DNA of 64,000 bases from Actinoplanes aureus (GTDB lineage: Bacteria; Actinomycetota; Actinomycetes; Mycobacteriales; Micromonosporaceae). Of the stretch, positions 42,427 through 52,539 are shown piece after piece. Numbering within the stretch: the stretch's first letter is position 1; every line of letters starts with the position of its first letter. The translations under genes were made by a program, and so were the position numbers. The notes under the pieces were generated by a model, which was not told where the DNA came from, searched no databases, and worked only from the letters and a program-made list of their open reading frames with translations. Location of the stretch: NCBI RefSeq assembly GCF_015704865.1, contig NZ_JADQTO010000004.1, positions 1 through 64,000 on the forward strand, given 5' to 3'.

Positions 42427-43736
42427 CCGGGTTCGCCGCGGTGGACGTGATCCGTGCCAAACGGGACGGCCACACACTCTCCGACGCGCAGATCGACTGG
42501 GTCGTCGACGCGTACACCAAGGGTCTCGTCGCCGACGAGCAGATGTCGGCGCTCGCCATGGCGATCCTGCTGCGCGGCATGACGCCGGGCGAGATCGCCC
42601 GGTGGACCGCGGCGATGATCGCCAGCGGCGAGCGGCTGGATCTCTCCTCGATCTCCCGGCCGACCGCCGACAAGCACTCCACCGGCGGCGTGGGTGACAA
42701 GATCACGCTGCCGCTCACCCCGCTCGTGGCCGCCTGCGGGGTGGCCGTGCCGCAGCTCTCCGGGCGCGGGCTGGGCCACACCGGCGGCACCCTGGACAAG
42801 CTGGAGTCGATCCGGGGCTGGCAGGCCAAGATCTCCAACGAGCAGTTCAAGAGCCAGCTGCAGGACATCGGTGCGGTCATCTGCGCCGCCGGTGAGGGCC
42901 TGGCCCCGGCGGACCGCAAGCTGTACGCCCTGCGTGACGTCACCGGCACCGTCGAGGCCATCCCGCTGATCGCCAGCTCGATCATGAGCAAGAAGATCGC
43001 CGAGGGCACCGGCGCGCTGGTGCTGGACGTCAAGGTCGGCTCCGGCGCCTTCATGAAAGATCTGGCGACCGCCCAGGAACTGGCCCGGACCATGGTCCAG
43101 CTGGGCGCGGACAGCGGGGTGACCACGGTCGCCCTGCTCACCGACATGAGCACTCCGCTCGGCCTGGCCATCGGCAACGCCAACGAGGTCGCCGAGTCGG
43201 TGGAGGTTCTCGCCGGTGGTGGCCCGGCCGACGTGGTCGAGCTGACCCTGGCCCTGGCCCGGGAGATGCTCGCCGCCGCGGGCGTGGACGGCGACCCGGA
43301 GAAGGTGCTCGCGTCGGGTGCCGCCATGGACACCTGGCGCGCGATGATCCGGGCACAGGGCGGCGACCCGGACGCACCGCTGCCGGTGGCCGCGCACACC
43401 GAGGTGGTGCGCGCGAGCCGGGACGGCGTGGTGCAGACGGTCGACGCGTACGGGATCGGCATCGCCGCCTGGCGTCTCGGCGCCGGGCGCGCCCGCAAGG
43501 AGGACCCGGTCAGCTTCGGCTCCGGCGTCCAGCTGAAGGTGCGCCCCGGCGACCGGGTGAAGGCCGGCGACGTGCTTCTCGAGCTACGCGCCGACGACGA
43601 GTCCCGGATCCCGGTGGCCCGCGACGACGCCGAACGGGCGATTGTCGTCGGCACCGAGGCGCCTATCCAGGCCCGCCTCCTCCTGGACCGCATCGCCGAG
43701 CCGACCGGCGGCGGGAAACCGAAGCAAACCCGCTAG
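42423..43736 (+). CDS. deoA: Thymidine phosphorylase
   Basis: 437 residues. STGGVGDKITLPLTPLVAACG and SGRGLGHTGGTLDKLES are the pyrimidine-phosphorylase signature and phosphate site; KKIAEGTGALVLDVKVG holds the conserved Lys. It splits thymidine or deoxyuridine into base and deoxyribose-1-phosphate. Coupled to cdd (GTGA). Its stop TAG doubles as the first bases of the next gene's -10 box. Confidence 0.95.
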   Translation: MTGFAAVDVIRAKRDGHTLSDAQIDWVVDAYTKGLVADEQMSALAMAILLRGMTPGEIARWTAAMIASGERLDLSSISRPTADKHSTGGVGDKITLPLTPLVAACGVAVPQLSGRGLGHTGGTLDKLESIRGWQAKISNEQFKSQLQDIGAVICAAGEGLAPADRKLYALRDVTGTVEAIPLIASSIMSKKIAEGTGALVLDVKVGSGAFMKDLATAQELARTMVQLGADSGVTTVALLTDMSTPLGLAIGNANEVAESVEVLAGGGPADVVELTLALAREMLAAAGVDGDPEKVLASGAAMDTWRAMIRAQGGDPDAPLPVAAHTEVVRASRDGVVQTVDAYGIGIAAWRLGAGRARKEDPVSFGSGVQLKVRPGDRVKAGDVLLELRADDESRIPVARDDAERAIVVGTEAPIQARLLLDRIAEPTGGGKPKQTR

Positions 43737-43739
43737 ATT
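43734..43739 (+). promoter_or_regulatory. -10 box TAGATT inside the deoA stop
   Basis: Eight bases before the ATG at 43748; would give the DUF4272 gene its own nearly leaderless mRNA. Confidence 0.35.
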
Positions 43740-43747
43740 CTCCGACC

Positions 43748-44428
43748 ATGACCAAGGCCGCCCCCGATCCCCGAGCGGTTCGCGAGGCCAGCCTCGACGA
43801 ACTCGCCCGGCTCGGCCTGCCCCTCCCGCCCCTGGCGTTCCCGCTGGTCTGGGAGGCGGGTGACACGGTTGAGCTGCGACCGGTCGCCGAGCTCGAAGCA
43901 CGTGCCGCGGTGCTGCACGTGGTCGTCGCGCGCTGCTTCGGCATGCCCACCGAGGCGGCGATGAGCTGGTTGCTCGGGTCACACCTGGTCGATCTGGTCA
44001 CCCCGCCGGAGTGGCAGTTCGTGATCGGGGCCAAGGGCGATCACCGCTCCTTCGTACTGCACCACGACGCGGTGTTCGCCCTGGCCTGGCTGCTCGGCCT
44101 GAGCCGGCACCTGGATCCCACGGTGCCGCCGGAGGACCGGCTGATGGGCCAGATGCCCGACCTGCCGGCCGGGGAGACCTTCGGCAGCTGGCGTTCCCGG
44201 TCACTCGTCGCGGTCCGCGACGCGACCGAGGCCGCGGTGCTGCTCGACCTCTACTACTGCCTGGACTGGGCCTTCCAGGAGGCCGAACAGCACGGCCGGC
44301 CGCTGCCGGGCGAGGTGGACAGCAACGCGATCGGCCAGCGCCGCTGGGCGCTGGAGTGGGCGGTCATCTTTCACGGCCCTTACCACGACAAACCCCCCGA
44401 ATGGGAAGAGGTCGACCTTTCCGTCTGA
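43748..44428 (+). CDS. DUF4272 domain protein
   Basis: 226 residues, no membrane segment. RAAVLHVVVARCFG, WLLGLSRHLDP and DLYYCLDWAFQEAE...QRRWALEWAV are the helical landmarks of DUF4272. Function unknown; it follows deoA by 11 bases and could be read through from the nucleoside operon. Confidence 0.85.
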   Translation: MTKAAPDPRAVREASLDELARLGLPLPPLAFPLVWEAGDTVELRPVAELEARAAVLHVVVARCFGMPTEAAMSWLLGSHLVDLVTPPEWQFVIGAKGDHRSFVLHHDAVFALAWLLGLSRHLDPTVPPEDRLMGQMPDLPAGETFGSWRSRSLVAVRDATEAAVLLDLYYCLDWAFQEAEQHGRPLPGEVDSNAIGQRRWALEWAVIFHGPYHDKPPEWEEVDLSV

Positions 44429-44574
44429 CTCCCGCTTCGCTGTGGTCAGGCTTCCAACCGGTTGAGGTACGCCCGGCCCCGTCCCGCCGGATCGAGGCAG
44501 TTCCCGGACTCCCCACCGCGAGCCCGACACCCATCGAGGCCCCAGCGCCGGCGCCGGGAAATGTGCGGTGGGAC

Positions 44575-44596
44575 ACCGGCCGCTAACGCGGCCGGT
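44575..44596. terminator. 9-bp hairpin at the 3' end of the rlmA-type gene
   Basis: Exact arms ACCGGCCGC/GCGGCCGGT around TAAC. It overlaps the last codons of the minus-strand methyltransferase and lies about 150 bases after the DUF4272 stop. No T-run. Confidence 0.45.
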
Positions 44597-45383
44597 AGAC
44601 CGCCAGATCGACCGCGGCGGTCACCGTGACGTCCCGGGTCGGCAGATCGTCCACCGGCACGTGGCGGGCGCTCGGCGTCATGCCGATCAGCGTGCGGGCC
44701 TCGGCGCCGCTCAGTTTGAGCTCGCGCCGGTGTGTGGTGCTCGACACGAGCGAGAACTGATCACCCAGCGTGGTGGAGACGCGAGCGGCCTTGTCCGGGT
44801 CCACCTGGATCAGGCCGTGTCTGGTGATCAGCTCGGCGAGGTGGTCGGCGGCCGGGGTGACCACCAGCAACAAACCGTCCGGGCGCAGGACGCGGTGGAA
44901 CTCGGGACCGTTGCGCGGTGCGAAGACGTTCAGGATCACGGCTGCCGAGTGGTCCGCGACCGGAAGTGGCCGCCACAGGTCGGCGAGCACGGCCGCGGCG
45001 CGCGGGTGCGCCCGGGCGGCCCGGCGCAGCGCGGGCTTCGAGACGTCCAGGCCCAGGCCGGTCGCTGCCGGGGAGCCGTCCAGGAAGCGGGTCAGGTAGT
45101 CGCCCGTCCCGGTGCCCGCGTCGAGCACCAGCCCGTCGGTCCGGTGCCCGGCCAGCGCCGCGGCGATGAAGTCGTAGTGTCCGGCGGCCAGGAACTCGGC
45201 ACGGTCGGCCACCATCTCGGCGGTGTCCCCGGTGTGCGGGAGACGGCCGGCGCTCAGATCGGCGTACCCCTGCTTGGCCATGTCGAAGCTGTGCCCGCGC
45301 GGGCAGCGCAGCGCCCGCTCGTGCCGGGCGAGTGGCTCACGGCACACCGGGCACCGCAGATACGGAATTGCTCCGTCGATCAT
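44583..45383 (-). CDS. 23S rRNA (guanine-N1) methyltransferase, RlmA/TlrB type
   Basis: 266 residues. An N-terminal zinc ribbon ([11 protein letters not shown]...[10 protein letters not shown], four Cys/His ligands) precedes AKQGYADL, then the SAM site [11 protein letters not shown] and [14 protein letters not shown]. This combination defines RlmA enzymes, which methylate G745 or G748 of 23S rRNA; the G748 (RlmA-II/TlrB) type gives macrolide (tylosin) protection in Gram-positives. Which site applies here cannot be told by eye. Good GAGGGAAG ribosome site. Divergent from add. Confidence 0.88.
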   Translation of the reverse strand: MIDGAIPYLRCPVCREPLARHERALRCPRGHSFDMAKQGYADLSAGRLPHTGDTAEMVADRAEFLAAGHYDFIAAALAGHRTDGLVLDAGTGTGDYLTRFLDGSPAATGLGLDVSKPALRRAARAHPRAAAVLADLWRPLPVADHSAAVILNVFAPRNGPEFHRVLRPDGLLLVVTPAADHLAELITRHGLIQVDPDKAARVSTTLGDQFSLVSSTTHRRELKLSGAEARTLIGMTPSARHVPVDDLPTRDVTVTAAVDLAVYRPR

Positions 45384-45397
45384 CGGGCGCTTCCCTC

Positions 45398-45403
45398 TAG
45401 GCT
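45398..45403 (+). promoter_or_regulatory. -10 box TAGGCT of add
   Basis: Seven bases before the ATG of add; leaderless start predicted. Confidence 0.5.
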
Positions 45404-45410
45404 CTTGAGG

Positions 45411-46532
45411 ATGGCTGGCATCACGCACTCGGACATCGTCAAGGCACCGAAGGTTCTGCTGCACGACCACCTGGACGGTGGTCTGCGGCCGGCCACCATC
45501 GTGGAGCTCGCCGAAGCCGTCGGTCACGAACTGCCCACCAGCGATCCGGAGCGGCTCGGCGAGTGGTTCGTCGCGGCTGCCGACTCCGGCTCGCTGGAAC
45601 GGTACCTGGAGACCTTCGCGCACACCGTGGCGGTGATGCAGACGCCCGAGGGTCTGCACCGGGTCGCCAAGGAGTGCGCGCTCGACCTGGCCGCCGACGG
45701 GGTGGTGTACGCCGAGATCCGCTACGCCCCGGAGCAGCACCTGGAGGGCGGACTCAACCTCGATCAGGTGGTCGAGGCCGTGCACGCCGGATTCCGCGAG
45801 GGCTGCGCCGAAGCGGCCGACCAGGGCCGGCCGATCCGGATCGGCACCCTGCTGACCGCGATGCGGCACGCGGCCCGCTCGCAGGAGATCGCCGAACTGA
45901 GCGTCCGCTACCGGGACACCGGCGTGGTGGGTTTCGACATCGCCGGCGCCGAGGCCGGTTTCCCGCCCACCCGGCACCTGGACGCCTTCGAGTACCTGCA
46001 GCGGGAGAACTTCCACTTCACCATCCACGCCGGCGAGGCGTTCGGCCTGCCGTCGATCTGGCAGGCCATCCAGTGGTGCGGTGCCGACCGGCTCGGCCAC
46101 GGCGTCCGGATCATCGACGACATCTCCGGAGCGTCGGAGGGCCCGAGCGCGGCGACCGCGACCGGCGGCACCCAATCCGCGCCGCCGGTGCTGGGCCGCC
46201 TAGCCGCCTACGTCCGGGACAAGCGGATCCCGCTCGAGCTCTGCCCCTCGTCGAACGTGCAGACCGGCGCGACGCCGTCGATCGCCGAGCACCCGATCAA
46301 GCTCCTGCACGACCTGCGCTTCCGGGTCACCGTCAACACCGACAACCGGCTGATGAGCGGTACGTCGATGTCTCGGGAGATGACGCTGCTCGCGGAGGCG
46401 TTCGGGTGGGGCTGGATGGAACTACAGTGGCTGACGATCAATGCCATGAAGTCGGCGTTCATCCCGTACGACGAGCGATTGGTCTTGATCAACGAGGTGA
46501 TCAAGCCGGCTTACGCCAAGCTGCTGGGGTGA
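45411..46532 (+). CDS. add: Adenosine deaminase
   Basis: 373 residues. Metal and catalytic motifs are in place: LHDHLDG (first His pair), HAGEAF (His, Glu), GHGVRI (His), SSN and [10 protein letters not shown] (Asp). It converts (deoxy)adenosine to (deoxy)inosine, part of the purine branch of the surrounding salvage genes. A small Ser/Gly/Thr-rich insert follows GVRIIDDI, as in other actinobacterial enzymes. Upstream frames in register are not part of the protein. Confidence 0.95.
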   Translation: MAGITHSDIVKAPKVLLHDHLDGGLRPATIVELAEAVGHELPTSDPERLGEWFVAAADSGSLERYLETFAHTVAVMQTPEGLHRVAKECALDLAADGVVYAEIRYAPEQHLEGGLNLDQVVEAVHAGFREGCAEAADQGRPIRIGTLLTAMRHAARSQEIAELSVRYRDTGVVGFDIAGAEAGFPPTRHLDAFEYLQRENFHFTIHAGEAFGLPSIWQAIQWCGADRLGHGVRIIDDISGASEGPSAATATGGTQSAPPVLGRLAAYVRDKRIPLELCPSSNVQTGATPSIAEHPIKLLHDLRFRVTVNTDNRLMSGTSMSREMTLLAEAFGWGWMELQWLTINAMKSAFIPYDERLVLINEVIKPAYAKLLG

Positions 46533-46537
46533 AGTCG

Positions 46538-46553
46538 GGCTTTTCGCCCTTTC
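46538..46553 (+). terminator. Short hairpin with T-run after add
   Basis: GGGC/GCCC around five bases, then TTT, just past the add stop. Weak stem. Confidence 0.4.
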
Positions 46554-46939
46554 CTCGGATAGGGACGAACGTACGTCAAAAGAAATCGACGGTCAGGCTT
46601 TGCGGGTCCGCCGTTCGGCTAGACTGCCGCCTGCAAAGTCGGCAGAATCCGGCATCTTGCCTTGCCGATCGCTCAGAAGCGAGCCATCGTCGTTTCTACC
46701 GCGATCGACTAGGATCGGGTCCCGGTCGGCCAGCAGCCACCCCCCAACGCAGTGCCGACCGAGTGAGTGACCTTGAGAGATGTTTACATCTACAGGCAGT
46801 GATATGGGACCGGCGATGTCCAACTTCGACGTTGCAACATCGCGTCACACAACCGGTCCGTGTCCGCGTGCCCTTTCTCTTTGACACTTGTCGTGATGGA
46901 ATCTCGGGGGCCCGACCCGGCGAGTCGGCCGTGCGCGGT
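46554..46939 (+). other. Long upstream region of the conservon
   Basis: With the leader hairpin, about 430 non-coding bases lie before cvnA. TAGACT (about 46618) and TAGGAT (about 46709) resemble actinobacterial -10 boxes, but neither has a convincing -35. A perfect TTGACA at 46881-46886 has no -10 at the right distance. I see no gene. The length suggests regulated expression. Confidence 0.4.
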
Positions 46940-46962
46940 GCCCGGCAAGCCGAATGCCGGGC
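46940..46962 (+). promoter_or_regulatory. Leader hairpin just before the cvnA ribosome site
   Basis: Exact 8-base arms GCCCGGCA/TGCCGGGC with a 7-base loop, ending 7 bases before the AGGAGG of cvnA. Could influence translation of the operon's first gene. Confidence 0.45.
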
Positions 46963-46983
46963 CCGAATCAGGAGGACGGTGAC

Positions 46984-49900
46984 GTGAGCAAGCGCCCCAA
47001 CACGGCGAACGGCGTCATGTCGCGTCTGCGTCGACCGGCAGGTCGACTGCGAGACCTACCAATCTGGTCCAAGCTTGGCTTGATCATGTTGGTTCCGACC
47101 GTGGCAACGATCGTGGTTGGCGTCAACGGCCTCGTGGACCACATCGACGAGGCAAGCAACGCGGAGCGTGCTCGCACCCTCTCGGTGCTCTCGCAGAACG
47201 CCGGTGCGCTCGTCGACCACCTGCAGTCCGAGCGCACCTACGCGGTGATGCTGACCCTTGCCAAGGCCAACGGCAACAAGGAAGCCGCCGGCGCGTCGGA
47301 GAAGCTGTACAACGACGAGCACGGTGGCGTCGACGCCGCCAAGGGTCCGTATGTGCAGCAGAAGGGCGCGCTGGAAGACGTTCCGGAGAACGTCGGCGTG
47401 CTGCTGCTGCGCCTGGACAACAACCTCGAGGACCTGCCGTCGTTCCGCAGCAAGGTCGGTAACGGCAACGGCCAGGAGCCGGATCTCGAGGCCGTCAAGG
47501 TGGCCTACAACCAGCTGATCAACGACCTGCTCCAGGTGCGTGACGTCTCGGCTCAGCTCGCGATCGACCCCGATCTGAGCAACAACCTGCGTGTGGTCGC
47601 CGCGATCGCCCGGTCCAAGGACTTCGTCGCCCAGCAGCGGTACCTCGGTCATGAGGTGATCGCCAAGAAGGACTTCGCGGCTGATCTCCGGACCGCGTTC
47701 CTGCGCACCAAGGTCGGTCAGAAGCTCGCCGAGGACACCCTCACGGCGATCGGCACCGACAACGAGAAGACGACCTTCGAGAACACGGTCAAGGGCCTGA
47801 AAGAGACGGCCGCGACCAACCTGATCGATCCGCTTCTCGCGCTGCAGGGTGGCAACACCAAGAACCCGCCCTTCATGAACACCGCCGGGTGGGAAGAGGC
47901 GCTCAAGGGCTACAACGAGCTCTACCGCCAGGTGGAGACCAAGTTCGACGCCCAGATCGTCGAGGAAGCCACCACCCTGCGCGACGACACCAACCAGCGG
48001 GTCTTCCTGGAGACCAGCGTGCTGCTCGGCATGCTCCTGCTGGCCATCCTCTTCGCCTGGTTGGTCGCCCGGTCGATGGCCCGCTCGCTGCGTGAGCTGC
48101 GCCAGGGTGCCCTCGCGGTCGCCCAGTTCGGCCTGCCGCACGCGGTGAGCCGGCTGCGTGACCCGGCGCTCTCCGCGTCGCTCACCCCGGCCCAGGTCGC
48201 CGACCAGATCGCCGAGCCACTCCCGGTCCGCAGCCGGGACGAGTTCGGGCAGGTGACCGAGGCGTTCAACGCGGTTCACCTCGAGGCCGTGCGGACCGCG
48301 GCCGAGCAGGCCGCACTGCGCTCCTCCGTCGCGACGATGTTCGTCAACCTGGCCCGCCGTTCGCAGATCCTGGTCGACCGGCTCATCGGTCACCTGGACC
48401 GGCTGGAGCGCGGCGAGGAGGACCCGGACCGTCTGGCCGAGCTCTTCCAGCTTGACCACCTGGCCACCCGAATGCGGCGTAACGACGAGAACCTCCTGGT
48501 TCTCGCCGGCGCCGACTCGACCCGTGTGCAGCGCGAGCCGGCCGCCCTGATCGACGTGCTCCGCGCCGCGCAGTCCGAGGTCGAGCACTACACCCGTATC
48601 GAGTTCGGCATGATCGACCGGGAGATCGAGGTCGCGGCCCACGCGGTCAACGACATGGTCCACCTGGTCGCCGAGCTCTTCGACAACGCGACCGCCTTCT
48701 CCCCGCCGAACTCGCACGTCCTCGTCGAGGCGCGCAAGGTCGGGGAGAACGCGCTGCTGACCGTCGAGGACCATGGCATCGGCATCAGCCGCGAGCAGCT
48801 CCGCGACCTGAACGAGCGGCTCGCCAATCCGCCGACGGTGGACGTGGCCGTCTCCCGGATGATGGGCCTCGTCGTGGTCGCCCGGCTGGCCAACCGGCAC
48901 GGCGTCCGCGTCGAGCTGCGGCCGGCCGACCGTGAGCGCGGCACCGTCGCCGAGGTGGGCCTGCCCATGTCGGTCCTGGCCGCGGCGGCCTCCGCCCGCG
49001 TCCACGGCGGCTACGGCGACCCGATGCAGCCTCCGGCGATCCCGTCGTTCGGCGAGCCCCTCGCTCTGGAGGGCGGCCGTGGTGGCTACCCCGGTGGGGG
49101 CCGGCCGTTCGAGCCGGCGAGCAACGGCAACGGCGCGGTGCCGTCCTGGTCCGATCTCACCGGCGCGGCTCCTCCGGCCAACCTGGGCATGAACGGCTCC
49201 AACGGTTCCGCCAACGGCTTCCACGGCCCGCGCAGCAACGAGGTCATCCCGCCGCTGCCGTCCGGTCCGCAGGGCTTCGCCGGTCTCGACGAGCTCGCGC
49301 AGCGTCGCGGCGGTGAGTACCCGCGTCCCGACAGCGAGCCGAACGGTTACGGTGCGCAGATCCCTCGTCAGCTGCCGGCCAACCCGGACAGCGGGCGCAA
49401 CCCGTTCATGCCGCCGGTGTCCGCGCCGCCCGTGCCGCCGATCTCGGCTCCGCCGGTCTCCTCGGCTCCGCCCGTCTCCGGTGCGCCGGTCTCGGCGCCG
49501 CCGAACCGGCCGGTGTCGGCCACTCCGATCTCCGGGTCGCCGGCCGAGCGCAACCCGTTCGCCTCGGCGCCGCCGGCCTGGCCGCCGGTCGCCGCGGAGC
49601 GGGAGACCAGCGCGACCCCGCACGTGCCGGAGAGCCTGGCCGCCGCGCTCGACATGACCGCCGAACTGCCGCGATACCGGCCGGAGAGCTACGAGCCGCA
49701 GCCGCAGGTGGCCCGTCCGACCAACCCGCAGACGGCGTCCGTGCCGGCTTCGGCGCCGCCGGCACAGTCCGCCCCCGAGGCGCAGGCCTCCCCGGCGGAG
49801 GCGCACGCCGCTGCCGCCGCGCAGATCGCCGCCGCACAGGCGTCGGCGCATCAGGAAGGTTCGGTGCCGTTCGCGGACGAGACGATGGAGCTGCCGATCT

Positions 49901-50433
49901 TCCGGGAGCTCGAGTCGGCCTGGTTCACCACGGCTCGTACCGACGCGCCGCAGAGCACCACCAACGGTTCAGGTGACGAGCCGGTCCTCGCGCAGCGGAT
50001 CCCGACCGGCGAGCCGACCCGCTCGGCCGGCGTGCCGCAGCAGGCCGGTCCGCCCGAGGACCGTGACCCGGCTCCGGTCGGGGCAGCAGCCACGGCCGGT
50101 GCCTATAGCGGAAACGGTGCACCCGGGTCGAACCCGTGGCGTACCGCTGCTGACGACGGCTGGCAGGCGGCCCGCGCGGCTGCCGAGGCGCCGGTCGAGA
50201 CCACCACCACGGCGGGCCTGCCGAAGCGCACGCCGATGGCGCAACTCGTCCCCGGCGGTGTTGACCGGGGCGGTAACTCCGTCCAGCGCCGTACGCCCGA
50301 GGGGGTTCGCGGTCTGCTGTCCGCGTATCACCGGGGTGTGCAGCGCGGTCGCACCAAGGAACAATCGACCAACCTGGAGGAGACTCCGGGAGGGCAGCAG
50401 CCCTCGCAGGCTGGCAAGGAGCATGAGGCATGA
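46984..50433 (+). CDS. cvnA: Conservon sensor histidine kinase CvnA
   Basis: 1149 residues. TM1 (about 31-50) and TM2 (339-360) flank an extracellular nitrate/nitrite-sensing (NIT)-type helical domain. HAMP follows, then the special conservon dimerisation block FVNLARRSQ...[13 protein letters not shown] with His492 as the likely phospho-site. The ATPase has [11 protein letters not shown] (N-box) and EDHGIGI (G1). From about 690 it is a low-complexity Pro/Ala/Gly tail ending in conserved segments ([40 protein letters not shown]). The GTG at 46984 is chosen from AGGAGG 8 bases upstream. It forms the membrane complex with CvnB-D. ATGA overlap with cvnB. Confidence 0.93.
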   Translation: MSKRPNTANGVMSRLRRPAGRLRDLPIWSKLGLIMLVPTVATIVVGVNGLVDHIDEASNAERARTLSVLSQNAGALVDHLQSERTYAVMLTLAKANGNKEAAGASEKLYNDEHGGVDAAKGPYVQQKGALEDVPENVGVLLLRLDNNLEDLPSFRSKVGNGNGQEPDLEAVKVAYNQLINDLLQVRDVSAQLAIDPDLSNNLRVVAAIARSKDFVAQQRYLGHEVIAKKDFAADLRTAFLRTKVGQKLAEDTLTAIGTDNEKTTFENTVKGLKETAATNLIDPLLALQGGNTKNPPFMNTAGWEEALKGYNELYRQVETKFDAQIVEEATTLRDDTNQRVFLETSVLLGMLLLAILFAWLVARSMARSLRELRQGALAVAQFGLPHAVSRLRDPALSASLTPAQVADQIAEPLPVRSRDEFGQVTEAFNAVHLEAVRTAAEQAALRSSVATMFVNLARRSQILVDRLIGHLDRLERGEEDPDRLAELFQLDHLATRMRRNDENLLVLAGADSTRVQREPAALIDVLRAAQSEVEHYTRIEFGMIDREIEVAAHAVNDMVHLVAELFDNATAFSPPNSHVLVEARKVGENALLTVEDHGIGISREQLRDLNERLANPPTVDVAVSRMMGLVVVARLANRHGVRVELRPADRERGTVAEVGLPMSVLAAAASARVHGGYGDPMQPPAIPSFGEPLALEGGRGGYPGGGRPFEPASNGNGAVPSWSDLTGAAPPANLGMNGSNGSANGFHGPRSNEVIPPLPSGPQGFAGLDELAQRRGGEYPRPDSEPNGYGAQIPRQLPANPDSGRNPFMPPVSAPPVPPISAPPVSSAPPVSGAPVSAPPNRPVSATPISGSPAERNPFASAPPAWPPVAAERETSATPHVPESLAAALDMTAELPRYRPESYEPQPQVARPTNPQTASVPASAPPAQSAPEAQASPAEAHAAAAAQIAAAQASAHQEGSVPFADETMELPIFRELESAWFTTARTDAPQSTTNGSGDEPVLAQRIPTGEPTRSAGVPQQAGPPEDRDPAPVGAAATAGAYSGNGAPGSNPWRTAADDGWQAARAAAEAPVETTTTAGLPKRTPMAQLVPGGVDRGGNSVQRRTPEGVRGLLSAYHRGVQRGRTKEQSTNLEETPGGQQPSQAGKEHEA

Positions 50434-50834
50434 CATCTACGCAGGATCTCGGTTGGCTTCTGGCCAACTTCGCCGACCGCGTTCCCGGGGTCGCGCACGC
50501 GATCGCGGTCTCCGCCGACGGCCTGCTCCTGGCGTCGTCGCGGGACCTTCCGCGGGACCGTGCCGACCAGTTGGCGGCCATCGCGTCCGGCCTGGTAAGC
50601 CTGACCCAGGGCGCCGCGCGATGCTTCGAGGGCGGCGCCGTTCTCCAGACGGTCGTCGAGATGGACAATGGGTTCCTGTTCCTGATGTCCATCTCTGACG
50701 GCTCGTCGTTCGCGGTGCTAGCAGCTCGGAGCTGTGATGTCGGGCAGGTGGGCTACGAGATGGCGCTCCTGGTCGACCGCGTCGGAGAGGCACTGACCCC
50801 CGCGCCGCGTTCAGCGGCCGGGGTGCTGGGCTGA
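50430..50834 (+). CDS. cvnB: Conservon roadblock/LC7 protein CvnB
   Basis: 134 residues, one roadblock/LC7 domain ([49 protein letters not shown]). In characterised conservons this protein bridges the sensor kinase and the GTPase, possibly regulating nucleotide exchange. The ATG overlaps the cvnA stop by four bases (ATGA). Confidence 0.94.
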   Translation: MTSTQDLGWLLANFADRVPGVAHAIAVSADGLLLASSRDLPRDRADQLAAIASGLVSLTQGAARCFEGGAVLQTVVEMDNGFLFLMSISDGSSFAVLAARSCDVGQVGYEMALLVDRVGEALTPAPRSAAGVLG

Positions 50835-50918
50835 GAGGGGCGAGTAGCCGGCCTAGTCGGCTACTGTCAGAAACCTTGACAACTAATACACTTCTAGGGG
50901 CCGAGGGAGGGGTTGACG

Positions 50919-51305
50919 GTGACAATGCCTGAACGCGATGAGCCGACCGGCGCGCTGGTCAGGCCGTACGTCGTGACCCGTGGTCGGACCCGGCCGAAGC
51001 TTGAGATAGCGCTGGAAGCGCTGGTCGAGACAACCGTGCGCGGCCGTTCTGGGATGATCCGCGGCGGGCAGGGTGGAAGCGAGCATCAGTACATCGCGGC
51101 GATGTGTGACGGTGGGCGCGTTCAGTCGCTCGCTGAGATCGCCGCACGCATGCAACTGCCGCTCGGTGTGGCACGTGTGATCGTTGCTGACATGGCCACT
51201 GACGGTCTTGTTGCGGTTTACGAGCCCACCTCGCTTGAAGACGAGACCGACGCGGTAGGCACGGAACTGCTGGAAAGGGTGCTGAGTGGACTTCGCAGGC
51301 TCTGA
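50919..51305 (+). CDS. cvnC: Conservon DUF742 protein CvnC
   Basis: 128 residues, DUF742: VRPYVVTRGRTRP at the N-terminus and a winged-helix-like part (SLAEIAARMQLPLGVARVIVADMATDGLV). The GTG at 50919 lies 8 bases after GGAGG; TTG at 50913 is too near and ATG at 50925 also possible. About 80 bases separate it from cvnB, more than in the rest of the operon. Its end overlaps cvnD by 20 bases. Confidence 0.93.
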   Translation: MTMPERDEPTGALVRPYVVTRGRTRPKLEIALEALVETTVRGRSGMIRGGQGGSEHQYIAAMCDGGRVQSLAEIAARMQLPLGVARVIVADMATDGLVAVYEPTSLEDETDAVGTELLERVLSGLRRL

Positions 51306-51894
51306 CATGTCGCACCGTCCCGCTGCGGGACGCGTGACATCGGCGAAGATTGTCATCGCCGGTGGCTTCGGCGTCGGTAAGACGACGCTGGTGGGGTCGG
51401 TCTCGGAGATCACCCCACTGACCACTGAGGCCATCATGACCTCGGCCGGTGTGGGTGTCGACGACAACCGGCAGGTGCCGGGCAAGATGACCACCACCGT
51501 GGCCATGGACTTCGGCCGGATCAGCATCGACCGTGACCTGATCCTCTACCTGTTCGGAACGCCTGGCCAGACGCGGTTCTGGTTCATGTGGGACGAACTG
51601 GTCCGGGGTGCGATCGGTGCCGTGGTGATGGTGGATACGCGTCGGCTCGCCGACTGCTTCGCCGCCATCGACTTCTTCGAGCACCGTCGCCTGCCGTACC
51701 TGGTGGCGATCAACTGCTTCGACGGCATGCAGTATCACAACGCGCAGGACGTCCGGGACGCACTTGCCGTCTCGAGCGACGTGCCCGTGGTGAGCTGTGA
51801 CGCCCGCAACCGTGAGTCGACGAAGAACGTCCTCATCTCGCTTGTCGAGTATGTGTTGACGATGCGTCGCTCGCGCGCGGTAGCGCCGGCCTGA
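51286..51894 (+). CDS. cvnD: Conservon GTP-binding protein CvnD
   Basis: 202 residues. P-loop GGFGVGKTTLVGS, GTPGQ at G3 and INCFD where NKxD would be expected; this altered G4 is usual for CvnD proteins. Cytoplasmic Ras-like switch of the complex, similar in arrangement to eukaryotic GPCR-G-protein systems. GTG at 51286 (overlapping cvnC) has GGAAAGG upstream; ATG at 51307 is an alternative. Followed by a strong hairpin. Confidence 0.93.
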   Translation: MDFAGSDMSHRPAAGRVTSAKIVIAGGFGVGKTTLVGSVSEITPLTTEAIMTSAGVGVDDNRQVPGKMTTTVAMDFGRISIDRDLILYLFGTPGQTRFWFMWDELVRGAIGAVVMVDTRRLADCFAAIDFFEHRRLPYLVAINCFDGMQYHNAQDVRDALAVSSDVPVVSCDARNRESTKNVLISLVEYVLTMRRSRAVAPA

Positions 51895-51903
51895 CGAACG
51901 GTC

Positions 51904-51936
51904 GAAGCCCCGCTCCGGTCGCCGGAGCGGGGCTTC
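51904..51936. terminator. 15-bp perfect hairpin after the conservon
   Basis: Arms 51904-51918 and 51922-51936 pair exactly around a 3-base loop. It ends cvnA-D and could also serve the minus-strand gene remnant. Confidence 0.85.
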
Positions 51937-51956
51937 TGCATGCCTGCCGTCAGTCA

Positions 51957-52495
51957 CTATGAGTGATTGATCGACTCCAGCAGGGCCGGAAGCTCGGTGA
52001 GGTCGTCGATGGCCAGCTCCGGGACGAACGTGTCCTGATCGTCGCGGAAAGTGTGCGCACCGGGATGGCCGGCGTTGGTGACGAGCGGGGTTTGCTCCCA
52101 GGCCTCGCAGAGTTCACTGGAACAGTCGCTGAGCAGTCCCAGGAGGTAACCGCGGGCTCGTAGCCGATCAGGGTGTCCAGGGCGCCGGTTCGCGGCTTGC
52201 GGACCCGCTCAGCGCCCGCGTGATGGCTGGCGACGGCCGCCGCGAGGGTCCGCTGGTCCGGTTCGGCGCCGCACTCGGTGGCGATCCTCCGCAACGTCTC
52301 GGCGGTGGCTCCGTAGCCGCCTACGACCCGCTGCGGGAAGCTGCCCGACATCGCCGTCCAGAACCGATCGGCCGGCACCCCGAGCACGGCCGCCGTCTCG
52401 GCGAACACGTCCGCCCGCAAGGACTCGGCGGAGGGGTCGGTCAGCGTACCGAAGAAGTCGAAGATGATCGCTCGCCTGCGGCAAGCCTGGTGCAT
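51957..52495 (-). pseudogene. HAD-superfamily hydrolase, frameshifted and internally deleted
   Basis: The first frame from the ATG at 52495 gives a good HAD start: IIFDFFGTLTDPS (nucleophile Asp and acid Asp) and a helical cap to ALDTLIGYEP. After this the family sequence continues in another frame (RGYLLGLLSDCSSELCEAWEQ, motif II Ser), consistent with one missing base near 52155. It then jumps straight to LVTNAGHPGAHTFRDD and ends at a TAG at 51957. The roughly 55 residues expected between, with the Lys (motif III) and acidic motif IV, are absent. It cannot make an active enzyme. Confidence 0.85.
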
Positions 52496-52498
52496 GCG

Positions 52499-52531
52499 AA
52501 AGGGGCGCGACCCGATGGGTCGCGGCCCTTT
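52499..52531 (-). terminator. Terminator of the minus-strand operon
   Basis: 15-base arms with one mismatch (AAAGGG...GACCC against GGGTC...CCCTTT) and a 3-base loop, 9 bases past the stop at 52540. It lies between that operon and the HAD remnant. Confidence 0.7.
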
Positions 52532-52539
52532 CTGCTACG

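Noticed and set aside
46881..46910. Perfect TTGACA as the cvnA promoter
   Set aside because: No TANNNT box at 16-19 bases downstream; the sequence there is TCGGGG.
46954..46983. ATG at 46954 as the cvnA start
   Set aside because: It lies within the leader hairpin and upstream of the AGGAGG; the GTG at 46984 is at the right distance from the ribosome site.
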